A stretch of 64,000 nucleotides of DNA from Anaerocolumna jejuensis DSM 15929 (GCF_900142215.1 NZ_FRAC01000007.1:298412-362411), one strand, 5' to 3'; positions 50,342 through 59,954 are shown, numbered from the stretch's first letter. The notes: generated by a model from the sequence alone, not told the origin. A program made the numbers and translations.

Positions 50342-51544
50342 ATGGAAAAAGCAATTGTAACCTTAAAAAAGGGAGAAGGAAGAACCTTAAAGGCCGGAGG
50401 CATGTGGGTTTATGATAATGAAATTGCAAGTATTACCGGGGATTTTGAAGACGGTGATTTGATATATGTTCATGATTTTGACAGTTATTACATGGGCTGT
50501 GGATTTATTAATACCAAGTCTAAAATAACTGTCAGGATGCTTACAAGAGTTAAGGGGGAAGAAATCGATAAAGCTTTTATCAGAATGCGCGTACAGGCTG
50601 CCTGGGATTACCGCAAAAAGGTGGTAGATACCAGTAGCTGCCGTATTATATTCGGAGAAGCGGATTTTTTGCCCGGTATCGTGGTGGACAAATTCGCCGA
50701 TGTGCTGGTAGTACAGTCTTTGGCCCTTGGAATTGACAGGCTAAAGAAGGATATTTTGGACGAGCTTGTTGATATATTAAAAAAAGATGGAATTTCCATT
50801 CGCGGTATTTACGAACGCAGTGATGCCAAGGTCCGGGAAAATGAGGGGATGGAGAGAAGCAAAGGCTTTATCGGTGACCCCTTTGATACAAAGGTAGAGA
50901 TTATTGAAAACGGTGTGAAATATATGGTGGATATAGCGGAGGGGCAGAAAACCGGCTTCTTTTTGGACCAGAAATATAACAGAGAAGCCATTAAGAAGCT
51001 GTGCAAGGACGCCAGAGTACTTGACTGCTTTACCCATACAGGCTCTTTTGCCTTAAACGCCGGACTTGCCGGGGCAAGGGAAGTAACAGGGGTGGACGCC
51101 TCTTCCCTTGGTGTCAGCCAGGCAGAGGAAAATGCTCTTTTAAATGGCTTACAGGATAGGGTGCATTTTACCTGTGAGGATGTATTTGAGCTGCTTCCAA
51201 GGCTTGAGAAGGAAGGGGAGCTCTATGATGTGGTCATTCTGGACCCTCCTGCCTTTACCAAGTCCAGAAATTCCGTGAAAAATGCAATAAAGGGATACCG
51301 GGAGATTAATTTAAGAGCTCTTAAACTGATCAAGGATGGCGGGTTCCTGGCAACCTGTTCCTGCTCCCATTTTATGACACCGGAGCTTTTTACAGAGACA
51401 GTAGGACAAGCGGCTAAAAGTGCGAAAAAAAGACTGCGCCAGGTAGAATACCGGACACAGGCTCCGGATCATCCGATACTTTGGGCAGCAGACGAATCTT
51501 ATTACCTGAAGTTCTATATCTTCCAGGTGTGTGAGGAAAAATAA
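50342..51544 (+). CDS. RlmI-like 23S rRNA (cytosine-C5) methyltransferase
   Basis: 400 residues. A PUA-type N-terminal domain (TLKKGEGRTLKAGGMWVYDN) binds RNA. The class I methyltransferase domain has VLDCFTHTGSFALNAGLAGA (SAM-binding motif I), GVDASSLGVSQAEENA and the catalytic VILDPPAFTKSR. This is the layout of RlmI, which methylates C1962 of 23S rRNA in E. coli. AGGAG precedes the ATG; the frame opening at 50255 is too long. It is followed without a gap by folC. Confidence 0.88.
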   Translation: MEKAIVTLKKGEGRTLKAGGMWVYDNEIASITGDFEDGDLIYVHDFDSYYMGCGFINTKSKITVRMLTRVKGEEIDKAFIRMRVQAAWDYRKKVVDTSSCRIIFGEADFLPGIVVDKFADVLVVQSLALGIDRLKKDILDELVDILKKDGISIRGIYERSDAKVRENEGMERSKGFIGDPFDTKVEIIENGVKYMVDIAEGQKTGFFLDQKYNREAIKKLCKDARVLDCFTHTGSFALNAGLAGAREVTGVDASSLGVSQAEENALLNGLQDRVHFTCEDVFELLPRLEKEGELYDVVILDPPAFTKSRNSVKNAIKGYREINLRALKLIKDGGFLATCSCSHFMTPELFTETVGQAAKSAKKRLRQVEYRTQAPDHPILWAADESYYLKFYIFQVCEEK

Positions 51545-51545
51545 A

Positions 51546-52907
51546 ATGGATTATAAGGAAGCCTTGGATTTTTTGGAAGAAATAAAAAAAGTGGGCAGCA
51601 AACCTGGACTTACAGCAATAGGGCAGCTTTTAGAAGAGCTCGGCTCACCTCAGGAGGGAATGGCCTTTGTGCATGTGGCAGGGACGAATGCGAAAGGCTC
51701 GGTAAGTGCCTATATTGCATCCATACTGGCCTGTGCCGGCTATGTTACCGGAAGATTTTCTTCCCCGGCTGTTTTTGTGTATGAGGAAATGATACAGGTA
51801 TTGACGGGAGAGCCGGAGAGCAGTCTTGATAAAGCAGCTGCTGGTGAAAGCCTTGCCCATTCCCCAATTCACATTTCTCCCATTGAAAAGGAAGAGCTTG
51901 CTTCCTGTATTGAAGTGATTAAGGCAGCCTGCATTAAGATGGCAGAGGAGGGGAAGGAGCATCCCACTGCTTTTGAAGTGGAAACGGCTATGGCATTTTT
52001 ATATTTTCGCAGGAAGAACTGTGATATAGTGGTTCTGGAAGTGGGAATGGGCGGAAGGCTGGATGCTACCAATATCATAGAGGCTCCTAAATGCTCGGTG
52101 CTTACCTCCATCAGTATGGATCATTGGGAGTATCTGGGGAATACCTTAAAAGAAATAGCCTGGCATAAAGCAGGGATCATAAAACCTGGCATACCGGTTG
52201 TTTCCTATAAGCAGGAGGAAGAAGCGGAAAAAGTTATAAAAGAGGTGGCGGAAGAAAGAAAGGCTGTTCTTACGACTGCTGATTTTTCGGATATTACAAT
52301 TCACAAGATGGATATGGACGAGACTCTCTTTGATTATGGGGCTTTCAAGAATTTAAAAATTAAGCTTCTTGGCAAACATCAGGTTTATAATGCGGCTACG
52401 GCAATTACAGCAGCAGAGGCCTTAAATAATAATGGAATTCCCATAGACAGAAAGGATATTTACAGGGGACTTCAATGTACGGAATGGGAAGGCAGGTTCC
52501 AGCGCATTAACAGTAACCCCTTAATTATAATAGATGGAGCCCACAATGAAGGAGCGGCCGGGGTTCTTGCAGAAAATATACGGATATATCTTAAGAATAA
52601 GACCCTGTACTTTGTTATGGGAATGTTTAAAGACAAGGATTACGAAGCTGTTTTACGTCTTACGGCGGAATATGCGGAGGAGATCTACTGCATTACCCCG
52701 CCCGGTCCCAGAGGCCTGCCCTCCAGTCAGCTTGCAGAGGCAGCAGCAAGGCAGGGGGTTAAAGCGGTGAATGCGGTAAATGTAAAGCAGGCTCTTTCCG
52801 GGATAAAGGAAAAAGCCGGGGAAGCCGGGGAATATGCCATTCTGGCCTTTGGTTCCCTTTCTATTCTGAAAGAAGTAAAGGAAGAAGTAAATTGTTTATA
52901 CCAGTAA
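51546..52907 (+). CDS. folC: Folylpolyglutamate synthase/dihydrofolate synthase
   Basis: 453 residues. The Mur-ligase-like ATP site is VHVAGTNAKGSVSAYIASIL, with FSSPAVFVYEEMIQV, ILEVGMGGRLDATNI (GGRLDATN is the family hallmark) and IDGAHNEGAA. It adds glutamate to folates. The start ATG overlaps the end region of the methyltransferase, one base after its stop, with GAGG upstream. Confidence 0.95.
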   Translation: MDYKEALDFLEEIKKVGSKPGLTAIGQLLEELGSPQEGMAFVHVAGTNAKGSVSAYIASILACAGYVTGRFSSPAVFVYEEMIQVLTGEPESSLDKAAAGESLAHSPIHISPIEKEELASCIEVIKAACIKMAEEGKEHPTAFEVETAMAFLYFRRKNCDIVVLEVGMGGRLDATNIIEAPKCSVLTSISMDHWEYLGNTLKEIAWHKAGIIKPGIPVVSYKQEEEAEKVIKEVAEERKAVLTTADFSDITIHKMDMDETLFDYGAFKNLKIKLLGKHQVYNAATAITAAEALNNNGIPIDRKDIYRGLQCTEWEGRFQRINSNPLIIIDGAHNEGAAGVLAENIRIYLKNKTLYFVMGMFKDKDYEAVLRLTAEYAEEIYCITPPGPRGLPSSQLAEAAARQGVKAVNAVNVKQALSGIKEKAGEAGEYAILAFGSLSILKEVKEEVNCLYQ

Positions 52908-52991
52908 CCACAAACTTAAGATGCGGTTTCTTTCATTGGATTTTGTGCCGCCGTAGATATGCCGTTTTGGCGGCAGAATGTGAGGTAATGA

Positions 52992-54119
52992 ATGATAGAT
53001 TTACAGGATAGCAGGGACGAAATAGACAAAGTGGATAAGGAAATCGTCCGGCTTTTTGAACACCGTATGAAGTTAGCGAAGGATGTAGCAGAATATAAGA
53101 TTCAGACAGGAAAAAAGGTTTATGACAAGGAACGGGAGGAAGCAAAAATTGCCTCCCTGAAAGCCCTGGCAGGAAATGATTTCAACCGTCATGGTATAGA
53201 GGAACTATTCATACAGATCATGTCCATGAGCCGTAAGATGCAATACAGCCTGATAAATGAAAAGGATATGGGTATTCCCTTTGAAGAAATAGACGCCCTT
53301 CCGGTGGACTCCGCCACAAAGGTGGTGTGGTTTGGAGTGGAAGGCTCTTACACAGAGCAGGCTTTTAAAGAATATTTCGGGGAGGAAGTCAGGGCCTTTA
53401 ATGCTGCTACTTTCAAGGAGGTAATGGAGAAAGTAAAGGACGGAAGCGCCGATTATGGTGTTCTGCCCATTGAAAATACATCCACAGGAGGAATTACGGA
53501 TATTTATGATCTTTTAATTGAATATGACAATTCCATCATGGGAGAACATATACTTAAAGTAAACCATGTGCTTTTAGGCCTTCCCAAGGCAGAGTTAAAA
53601 GACATCACAAAAGTGTATTCCCATCCTCAGGGGATTCTCCAGTGCAATAAATTTTTAGAAGCCAATCCTCAGATAAAGCCGGTGGAATATGAAAGCACCT
53701 CCGGCGGAGCCAAAAAGGTGTATATGGATGGTGATATCACTCAGGCAGCCATAGCGGGAAAGCAGACTGCTGAAATATACGGATTGAAGATATTAAAAGA
53801 TAATATCAACCATGAATGTAATAATTCCACGCGCTTTATTGTTATCGGCAAGAATAAAAAGTACAAAAGAGCTGCGAAAAAGGTGAGTATCTGCTTTGAA
53901 CTGCCCCATGAAAGCGGAAGTCTTTATAATATGCTGTCCCATTTCATCTACAACAACCTGAATATGACCAAAATCGAATCCAGGCCTTTGGAAGGCAAGA
54001 CCTTTGAATACCGTTTTTTTGTGGACTTTGAAGGCAATTTAAAGGATGCCGGAGTAAGAAATGCCCTCTATGGGATTAAGGAAGAAGCAATCATGTTAAA
54101 GATTTTGGGAAATTACTAA
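52992..54119 (+). CDS. pheA: Bifunctional chorismate mutase/prephenate dehydratase (P-protein)
   Basis: 375 residues. The N-terminal chorismate mutase domain (DSRDEIDKVDKEIVRLFEHR) is followed by prephenate dehydratase (GVEGSYTEQAFKEYF, YGVLPIENTSTGGITDIYD) and a C-terminal ACT domain (SICFELPHESGSLYNMLSHF) with the ESRP-like phenylalanine-binding motif in IESRPL. It makes phenylpyruvate for phenylalanine synthesis and should be feedback-inhibited. Confidence 0.95.
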   Translation: MIDLQDSRDEIDKVDKEIVRLFEHRMKLAKDVAEYKIQTGKKVYDKEREEAKIASLKALAGNDFNRHGIEELFIQIMSMSRKMQYSLINEKDMGIPFEEIDALPVDSATKVVWFGVEGSYTEQAFKEYFGEEVRAFNAATFKEVMEKVKDGSADYGVLPIENTSTGGITDIYDLLIEYDNSIMGEHILKVNHVLLGLPKAELKDITKVYSHPQGILQCNKFLEANPQIKPVEYESTSGGAKKVYMDGDITQAAIAGKQTAEIYGLKILKDNINHECNNSTRFIVIGKNKKYKRAAKKVSICFELPHESGSLYNMLSHFIYNNLNMTKIESRPLEGKTFEYRFFVDFEGNLKDAGVRNALYGIKEEAIMLKILGNY

Positions 54120-54242
54120 GAGTTCTTCATATTTTTTTCAATTTCTCTACACAAAGAGGACATAATTTGATGTTAAACTTTAGTCATAAACAAAAAAGAA
54201 ACAAATGAAATAGATAGCTAAAGTTTGAAAGGAGAAATGATT

Positions 54243-55535
54243 ATGAGTGAATTTAATGATTTTAATCATGAAGATACCGATAAGATTATTGAAGGCCAGG
54301 GAGTTATCCTGGATGATATCCCTCAAAAGGAAAAGAAAAGAAGAAGCAGGGGCAAGGGAAGAGGTAAGAGCTTTGCCAAGCTGGTAGCCTCTGCATTGGT
54401 ATTCGGACTTGTAGCAGGTGCCGCTTTCCAGGGCTTTAATATGGCAGCAGGCGGAAGCTCCTCCAGTGTAAAGGTTGGCAGTGTTTCCACGGACAACAAA
54501 TCAAATGGTGATGTAAACGCTGTTGAGACAAGTACCTCACAGAATAAGGATTCCAGCAGTGTATCCACGGTAGTAGCCAACGTAATGCCATCCATTGTTG
54601 CAATTAATTCTACCATTAACCAGACTACAACAGATTTCTTTGGAAGGCAGTACGACCAGAAGGAAGAAGGCAGCGGTTCCGGTATTATTATCGGACAGAA
54701 TGATAATGAGATTTTAATAGCAACCAACAACCACGTAGTTGAAAATGCAAGCTCCGTTCAAATTGTATTTGGTGATGATACAAAGGTTAATGCGACCATC
54801 AAAGGTACGGCGCCTAATTCAGACCTTGCGGTTGTTGCCGTAAAGACAAGTGAATTAAGCAAAACTACCCTGAGTGACATTAAAATAGCAACCTTAGGTG
54901 ATTCCAGTTCCTTAAAGCTTGGTGATATGGCAATTGCAATCGGTAATGCCTTAGGATATGGCCAGTCCGTAACAGTAGGATATGTCAGTGCTTTGAACAG
55001 GGAAGTCACGGTTAATAATGTTACTCTTAAGCTTATCCAGACAGATGCGGCAATTAATCCCGGTAACAGCGGCGGAGCATTGTTGAATTCTAAGGGTGAA
55101 GTTGTTGGTATCAACTCCGTTAAATATGTAGATGACAGTGTTGAAAGTATCGGCTATGCTATTCCTATTTCTGATGCTATTCCGGTCATCAATGAATTGA
55201 TGAACAGCAACTCTACCGATAAGACAGAATCCGCTTTCCTTGGTATTCAGGGAAAGGATGTAACCAGTGATTATGCTGCAAGCTTTAATATGCCGGAAGG
55301 TGTTTACGTTGGCAAGGTATCTAAAAACTCTGCGGCAGAAAAAGCCGGCTTACAGATTGGAGATATCATTACAGGAATAAATAATGTGAAGGTACAGTCT
55401 ATGACCGATTTACAGCAGGCATTGAGCTATACCAAAGCCGGTTCCGCCGGAACCATCAAGGTAGAAACTCTGCAAAAGGGTAAATATGTGGAAAAGACAT
55501 TAAATATTACCTTTGATTCCAAGACTGGTAAATAA
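54243..55535 (+). CDS. htrA: Membrane-anchored HtrA-type serine protease with one PDZ domain
   Basis: 430 residues. An N-terminal cytoplasmic stretch with KKRRSRGKGRGK precedes one membrane anchor (LVASALVFGLVAGAAF). Then a Ser-rich linker and an S1C protease domain follow, with the triad in ATNNHVVENA (His), NSDLAVVAVK (Asp) and NPGNSGGALLN (Ser). A C-terminal PDZ domain (YVGKVSKNSAAEKAGLQIGD) completes it. It degrades misfolded exported proteins. The ATG at 54243 has AAAGGAG well placed. Confidence 0.95.
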   Translation: MSEFNDFNHEDTDKIIEGQGVILDDIPQKEKKRRSRGKGRGKSFAKLVASALVFGLVAGAAFQGFNMAAGGSSSSVKVGSVSTDNKSNGDVNAVETSTSQNKDSSSVSTVVANVMPSIVAINSTINQTTTDFFGRQYDQKEEGSGSGIIIGQNDNEILIATNNHVVENASSVQIVFGDDTKVNATIKGTAPNSDLAVVAVKTSELSKTTLSDIKIATLGDSSSLKLGDMAIAIGNALGYGQSVTVGYVSALNREVTVNNVTLKLIQTDAAINPGNSGGALLNSKGEVVGINSVKYVDDSVESIGYAIPISDAIPVINELMNSNSTDKTESAFLGIQGKDVTSDYAASFNMPEGVYVGKVSKNSAAEKAGLQIGDIITGINNVKVQSMTDLQQALSYTKAGSAGTIKVETLQKGKYVEKTLNITFDSKTGK

Positions 55536-55603
55536 ACCGATATTACATGAACCACAATAGCCGGTTAAACAGACGAATCCTATAAAACGGCAAAGGATAA
55601 ATT

Positions 55604-55690
55604 TAAACCGTACAGGGAATGTGATATGCTCCCCTTAATGTCATTGACTTTAAAGGAGAGCATATCACATATCCTTGTACGGTTTTATTT
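55604..55690 (+). terminator. Very long hairpin terminator after htrA
   Basis: The left arm, from AAACCGTACA-GGG to TGATATGCTCCCC, mirrors a right arm ending TACGGTTTTATTTTTTT. The stem is about 33 bp with a few bulges. It is much longer than a usual terminator. The stretch from 55691 to 55989 holds no gene. Confidence 0.75.
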
Positions 55691-55989
55691 TTTTGCGCAA
55701 AATCACCCCAATGATAAGTAAATTGATAAATAAGTTATATAAAAAGTATAATGGTTATCAAAATAATAAGATCGAATTGATGAAATTAAATCGAATATCA
55801 AAAATATGGAAGATTTTTGACTGAAATATCCTAATACGTTATAATTATGTCGTATTAGTATTAGAGAAGTAGCAGGTAAAAAGTTTGTTTTAATTTGTTT
55901 GCTTTAAGTATTTTTATAGTAAATATAATTTGAGATGTTTTATTTTAATAATGATGCAGTAAAACAATAATTTTAAAAGGAGGAATGTT

Positions 55990-56418
55990 ATGGCAGGTAT
56001 ATATTGGTATGAATGTAGAATCGAAGAGGCACAACGTAAGATAGCTTCTTTGAAAGATAAATTGGATAATTTAAATTCGATGAAGAGTGAAGTATCCAAT
56101 GGTGCAGATATAACGCAGGGCCAAATTGAGAAGAAACGCAAAACAGCAAAGGATTTATTGATGATGGAATCAAGATTGCCACTCGTTCGTAGCTTAAATG
56201 ATAAAGTTCAAGAAAATGTTGATGATACTTTTCGGTATAATATGTTATCTAAATTTGATGATGCAGATGCAGAGGTTAACTCTGCGATACATAAGGTACA
56301 AGAAGAGATAGAGGAACAAAATGAGATTATTAGGCAATGCAGATTAGAAATAATTCGTATCCAGGAAGAAGAAAGAAGAGAGGCAGCAAGAAGAGAATCA
56401 GAAAGAAACAAAATATAA
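55990..56418 (+). CDS. YwqH-like (DUF5082) helical protein
   Basis: 142 residues, almost fully helical coiled coil with no signal peptide: YWYECRIEEAQRKIASLKDK, then SEVSNGADITQGQI and a long Glu/Arg-rich tail. This matches the YwqH/DUF5082 family, usually encoded next to LXG-type polymorphic toxins and type VII secretion genes. No LXG toxin or immunity gene lies here. AAAAGGAGG is upstream. Confidence 0.7.
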   Translation: MAGIYWYECRIEEAQRKIASLKDKLDNLNSMKSEVSNGADITQGQIEKKRKTAKDLLMMESRLPLVRSLNDKVQENVDDTFRYNMLSKFDDADAEVNSAIHKVQEEIEEQNEIIRQCRLEIIRIQEEERREAARRESERNKI

Positions 56419-56546
56419 CAGGTATTAAATTTTATTCCTGAGTGGGATTTTTGAAACTTTCAGAAATTAGAAAAAAACTAGAGTACATATAAGAGTTGTA
56501 TACATCAATAAGAAAGAAAATAATTGTAATTTAAAGGAGAGAATCT

Positions 56547-57323
56547 GTGACGAAATATATGAAAGTGGGGATTTTAATTATGGCGATTTCAATGTCAATG
56601 GCAGGATTAACAGGATGTAAAATGGCAAAAGATAAAATTGAAAATAAAATTGAGGATAATCTAAAAGTTGAAATAGGTGAAGAGTTTAAAGTTTTTTGGC
56701 TACAAGGCTCGAACTTTGATACGGAATATAAAGCATATGTATCACCAGTGAGTAATCAGGAAATACGCTTTACAGTATTTGCAGATAAAGATGGAAAATT
56801 AGATGGTTCTTATAAAAGTAGTTATTATACAGCTAAAGTCTGGAACGACTTTGCACAAGAGATAATAAACGAGTTTGACGTAAATGGGCTGGAGGCATTC
56901 TGTAAAGCAGAAGCAGGGCCGGCTACAGAAGAAGAAATGTCGATTGTGCCAGAAGTAACTTCACTTGATACAACAGTAAAAGAGTATTTAGAGTTGATTC
57001 CAAACTGCGAGTTTGGCATATATGTGATTTTGAATGAAAGTGATGCAATGAATAAAGAAACATTAAATAAGATCGTAAAGGTATTAGAAAAGGAGAATGA
57101 AATATATCCTGGAATTAGTATTTATGCTAAGTTTTATTTTTATGATGAAGAAGGGTATAAAAAAACCAAAGATTATTTTAAAAGTACAGTGCATCCTTCC
57201 AGTACGGTATTGAAAGAGAATAATTTGAAATATTCATTAAATAATGGAATAAAGGATGGGATGGTAAATTATTCAGTCCAAGAGATGTTAGAAACATTGG
57301 GAGAAAGTAATGTAACTCAATAG
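56547..57323 (+). CDS. Hypothetical lipoprotein
   Basis: 258 residues with a GTG start eight bases after AAAGGAGAG. A lipoprotein signal ends AGLTGC. The rest is acidic and lysine-rich and contains YVSPVSNQEIRFTVFADKDG and later YFKSTVHPSSTVLKENNLKY. No family is recognised. It is in the AT-rich block with its neighbours and probably forms an operon with the 74-residue gene 16 bp later. Confidence 0.65.
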   Translation: MTKYMKVGILIMAISMSMAGLTGCKMAKDKIENKIEDNLKVEIGEEFKVFWLQGSNFDTEYKAYVSPVSNQEIRFTVFADKDGKLDGSYKSSYYTAKVWNDFAQEIINEFDVNGLEAFCKAEAGPATEEEMSIVPEVTSLDTTVKEYLELIPNCEFGIYVILNESDAMNKETLNKIVKVLEKENEIYPGISIYAKFYFYDEEGYKKTKDYFKSTVHPSSTVLKENNLKYSLNNGIKDGMVNYSVQEMLETLGESNVTQ

Positions 57324-57339
57324 CGTATAGGAGGTACAG

Positions 57340-57564
57340 ATGGGATATACGGATAAAGAACTAAGAGATGCAACGCAGATAGCATATATGGATTTGAGTT
57401 ATGGATATAATTATCTGGTAGAAATAAAAAATGAAAAACCGCCATTTTCCATTAGGCAAATAATAGATAGTACAAAAGAAACAAAGATAAAAAAAAATCT
57501 GGAGGATAAAATAAAGGAAGGCGATATATCGATTGATTTATACAAAGACCATAAATTTTATTGA
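57340..57564 (+). CDS. Small hypothetical protein
   Basis: 74 residues, AGGAGG upstream. ATQIAYMDLSYGYNYLVEIK, then a Lys-rich helix. No family is recognised. It could be a partner or immunity-type factor for its neighbours; this is guesswork from position. Confidence 0.55.
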   Translation: MGYTDKELRDATQIAYMDLSYGYNYLVEIKNEKPPFSIRQIIDSTKETKIKKNLEDKIKEGDISIDLYKDHKFY

Positions 57565-57623
57565 TGACGTTGCAGAGAAAGATGATTTATAATAAAAGTG
57601 AATTGCACGGGATTTAACGCTGC

Positions 57624-57652
57624 AACCCAGTATTCAGGGTGGTGGCTTTTTT
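57624..57652 (+). terminator. Terminator of the AT-rich block
   Basis: ACCC, loop AGTATTCA, GGGT within imperfect GC-rich flanks, followed by six Ts. Confidence 0.55.
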
Positions 57653-57698
57653 AGTTATTTTTAAGTAAATCATAAGGAAAAAGTAACATTCTAATTCC

Positions 57699-57728
57699 TT
57701 GACAAACAGAAGCACACACGGGTATGAT
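57699..57728 (+). promoter_or_regulatory. Promoter of the glycosyltransferase genes
   Basis: TTGACA, 18 bases, TATGAT, 38 bp before the start codon. Confidence 0.7.
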
Positions 57729-57766
57729 GTAGTTTATAGATTAAGAAAAGTGAGGTCATATCTGTG

Positions 57767-58759
57767 ATGGAAGCAGCGGATATTAAGATAGATGTTATTA
57801 TACCGATATATAAGCCGGATATTAAATTCAAACATTTGATAGAGCGTTTAAAAAAGCAGAAGGACAAGCCGGACAGAATAATCCTCCTTCAGACCATAGA
57901 AGAAGAAAAACAGGGAGAAAAGAATAAGAGCCTGATAGGAGAAGAATTTATAGCCTATGCCATGGAACTGGAAGCAAGTGACTTTCGCATTGAGTGTGTT
58001 GAAATAAACAAAAAAGATTTTGACCATGGCGGTACCAGGGCTTACGGAGCCTCCCTTTCCAACGCAGATTTATTGATGTTCATGACGCAGGATGCGGTCC
58101 CGGCCGATACCCTGCTTATTACAAAGCTGAAAGAGGCTTTTACGGAACCGAATATCGGAGCAGCCTACGGGAGGCAGCTTCCCAGAGAGGAAGCCGGAAT
58201 CGTTGAAAGCTATACCAGAAAGTTCAATTACCCGGAAGCCGACTCGGTCAAGACCCTGGAGGACCTGCCAAAGCTTGGGATTAAGACCTATTTTTGTTCT
58301 GATGTCTGTGCTGCATACAGAAGAAGTGTCTATGAGGAACTGGGGGGTTTTGTTACCAGGACAATTTTTAATGAGGATATGATTATGGCAGCCGGCATTA
58401 TAAAAGCCGGGTATGCCGTTGCCTATGTATCGGGAGCTAAGGTGTATCATTCCCACAGCTATACCTATAAGGAGCAGTTCCGAAGGAACTTTGACATGGC
58501 TGTTTCCCAGGCAGAGTATCAGTCGGTCTTTTCCGGCATCAAATCAGAAAGCGAAGGGAAGAAGCTGGTACTTCAGACTGCTTCCCATTTGGTAAAAAGA
58601 GGGAGAATTTATCTGCTGCCCGGGCTTGTTGCTGAGAGCGGCTTTAAATACCTGGGATATCTGGCAGGCAGGAATTACAGAAAGCTGCCCCTTTCCCTTA
58701 TCAGAAAATGGAGCATGAATCCAGGCTATTTCCGGGAAGGAAAAGGCAGCCGGAAGTAA
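57767..58759 (+). CDS. GT2 glycosyltransferase (rhamnosyltransferase-like)
   Basis: 330 residues. IDVIIPIYKPDIKFKHLIER begins the GT-A fold; FDHGGTRAYGASLSNADLLM and TQDAVPADT (the DxD-like region) and FNEDMIMAAGIIKAGY follow, as in rhamnosyltransferases that decorate wall polysaccharides. GTGAGG is upstream. It is cytoplasmic-facing, and a second GT2 gene follows, separated by a family II leader. Confidence 0.85.
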   Translation: MEAADIKIDVIIPIYKPDIKFKHLIERLKKQKDKPDRIILLQTIEEEKQGEKNKSLIGEEFIAYAMELEASDFRIECVEINKKDFDHGGTRAYGASLSNADLLMFMTQDAVPADTLLITKLKEAFTEPNIGAAYGRQLPREEAGIVESYTRKFNYPEADSVKTLEDLPKLGIKTYFCSDVCAAYRRSVYEELGGFVTRTIFNEDMIMAAGIIKAGYAVAYVSGAKVYHSHSYTYKEQFRRNFDMAVSQAEYQSVFSGIKSESEGKKLVLQTASHLVKRGRIYLLPGLVAESGFKYLGYLAGRNYRKLPLSLIRKWSMNPGYFREGKGSRK

Positions 58760-58800
58760 GCAGGAATATCCGGTCAGAGATTGGATATTTACGAAAGGGG
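58730..58800 (+). promoter_or_regulatory. Paired-hairpin leader (family II) between the GT2 genes
   Basis: A hairpin TTCCGG (58730-58735) with CCGGAA (58750-58755) lies inside the end of the first gene. The B hairpin GAATATCCGGTC, loop AGA, GATTGGATATTT (58764-58790) pairs with two G-U changes relative to the other copies. ACGAAAGGGG is the ribosome binding site for 58806. Confidence 0.65.
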
Positions 58801-58805
58801 TAAAG

Positions 58806-59765
58806 ATGGACAGGGTTCATATTATTATGGCAGTTTATAATGGAGCAGCATATCTGGCAGAGCAGATTATGTCCATTAGAAAGAATACTTTTACTGATTG
58901 GGTGCTATGGATCTTTGATGATGGCTCCTCCGATGAAACAGAGGATATTATTAACAGGCAGTCAGCAGAAGCCGATGGCAGAATCCATTATATGAAAAAT
59001 GCAAGAAATAAAGGAGTGACCCTTAATTTTCTGGAGGGCATAAGAACTGCTGTAACGGGAGCAGCGGACAGTATTCCTGTAAAGGCAGCAGAGAATTACT
59101 ATATGTTCTGTGACCAGGATGATGTCTGGATGCCGGATAAAATTGAGAAGACTCTGAAGGCTGTGAAGCGGAATGAGAAGAGGTATTCAAAAAAGCTTCC
59201 TCTGGCGGTATTTACCGATGCCCTGATAGCAGATGAGAAATTAAAGGTAATTAACCCTTCTTTTCATAAAAGCAATCACCTGAATACAGGGAAATTAGAC
59301 CTTCCCCACATCCTGATGGAGAATAAACTTATCGGATGTACGGTTATGTTTAACAGTGCCTTAGCAGACAAGCTGACGGTAATTCCCCGTAATGCCAGAT
59401 ACCATGACTGGTGGATAGGCTTGCTGGGGGCTGCCTTTGGGCATCTGGTGTATCTGCCTGCTCCTACGCTTTATTACCGGCAGCATGGAGAAAATGTTGT
59501 CGGGAACCAGGATTTTCATGCTTATGTAAGGAAGAGGACAGCCGCTTTAAGGGAGCAGAAAAAAGTACTTTACTCCAACGTAACGCAGGCAAAGGAGTTT
59601 TATGACATCTACCGGGACTCCCTTTCAAAGGATAAAAAAATGCAAGTTTATGCAATGGCACATCTCATGGAAAAGAACTGGTTTTATAAAAGATATCAGT
59701 GCCTCCGCTTTGGATTCTTAAAATCCGGGTTGGTAAGAAATGCCGCATTAATGTTGATATTATAG
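58806..59765 (+). CDS. GT2 glycosyltransferase
   Basis: 319 residues. HIIMAVYNGAAYLAEQIMSI opens the GT-A domain, and WIFDDGSSDETEDI and FCDQDDVWMPDKIEKTLKAV (DxD-type) are visible, as is YHDWWIGLLGAAFG. It is typical of glycosyltransferases for rhamnan-like wall or capsular polymers. It shares an operon with the preceding GT2 gene. Acceptor and donor are unknown. Confidence 0.88.
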   Translation: MDRVHIIMAVYNGAAYLAEQIMSIRKNTFTDWVLWIFDDGSSDETEDIINRQSAEADGRIHYMKNARNKGVTLNFLEGIRTAVTGAADSIPVKAAENYYMFCDQDDVWMPDKIEKTLKAVKRNEKRYSKKLPLAVFTDALIADEKLKVINPSFHKSNHLNTGKLDLPHILMENKLIGCTVMFNSALADKLTVIPRNARYHDWWIGLLGAAFGHLVYLPAPTLYYRQHGENVVGNQDFHAYVRKRTAALREQKKVLYSNVTQAKEFYDIYRDSLSKDKKMQVYAMAHLMEKNWFYKRYQCLRFGFLKSGLVRNAALMLIL

Positions 59766-59869
59766 AAAAATCAAGGCTTTTTATGCAAGGAACTTCATCT
59801 GCTTTGAGAAAGATGCTGGATTTGGATAGTTCCTGAAAAGTGAAAAAGAAACATTTCCGGTTTTATTTA

Positions 59870-59898
59870 TTGACATTTGATATTCATATTGTTACAAT
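59870..59898 (+). promoter_or_regulatory. Promoter of the ilvN-ilvC unit
   Basis: TTGACA, 17 bases, TACAAT, 57 bp before ilvN. No T-box or leader-peptide attenuator is visible in that leader. Confidence 0.75.
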
Positions 59899-59954
59899 GT
59901 AAACAATTTATATGCAGGAAGCGAAGGTGTTACAATCCGCTAAAGGAGGTCAAT

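Noticed and set aside
59899..59954. T-box or leader-peptide attenuator for ilvN
   Set aside because: The leader is only about 50 nt with no T-box sequence or run of branched-chain codons.
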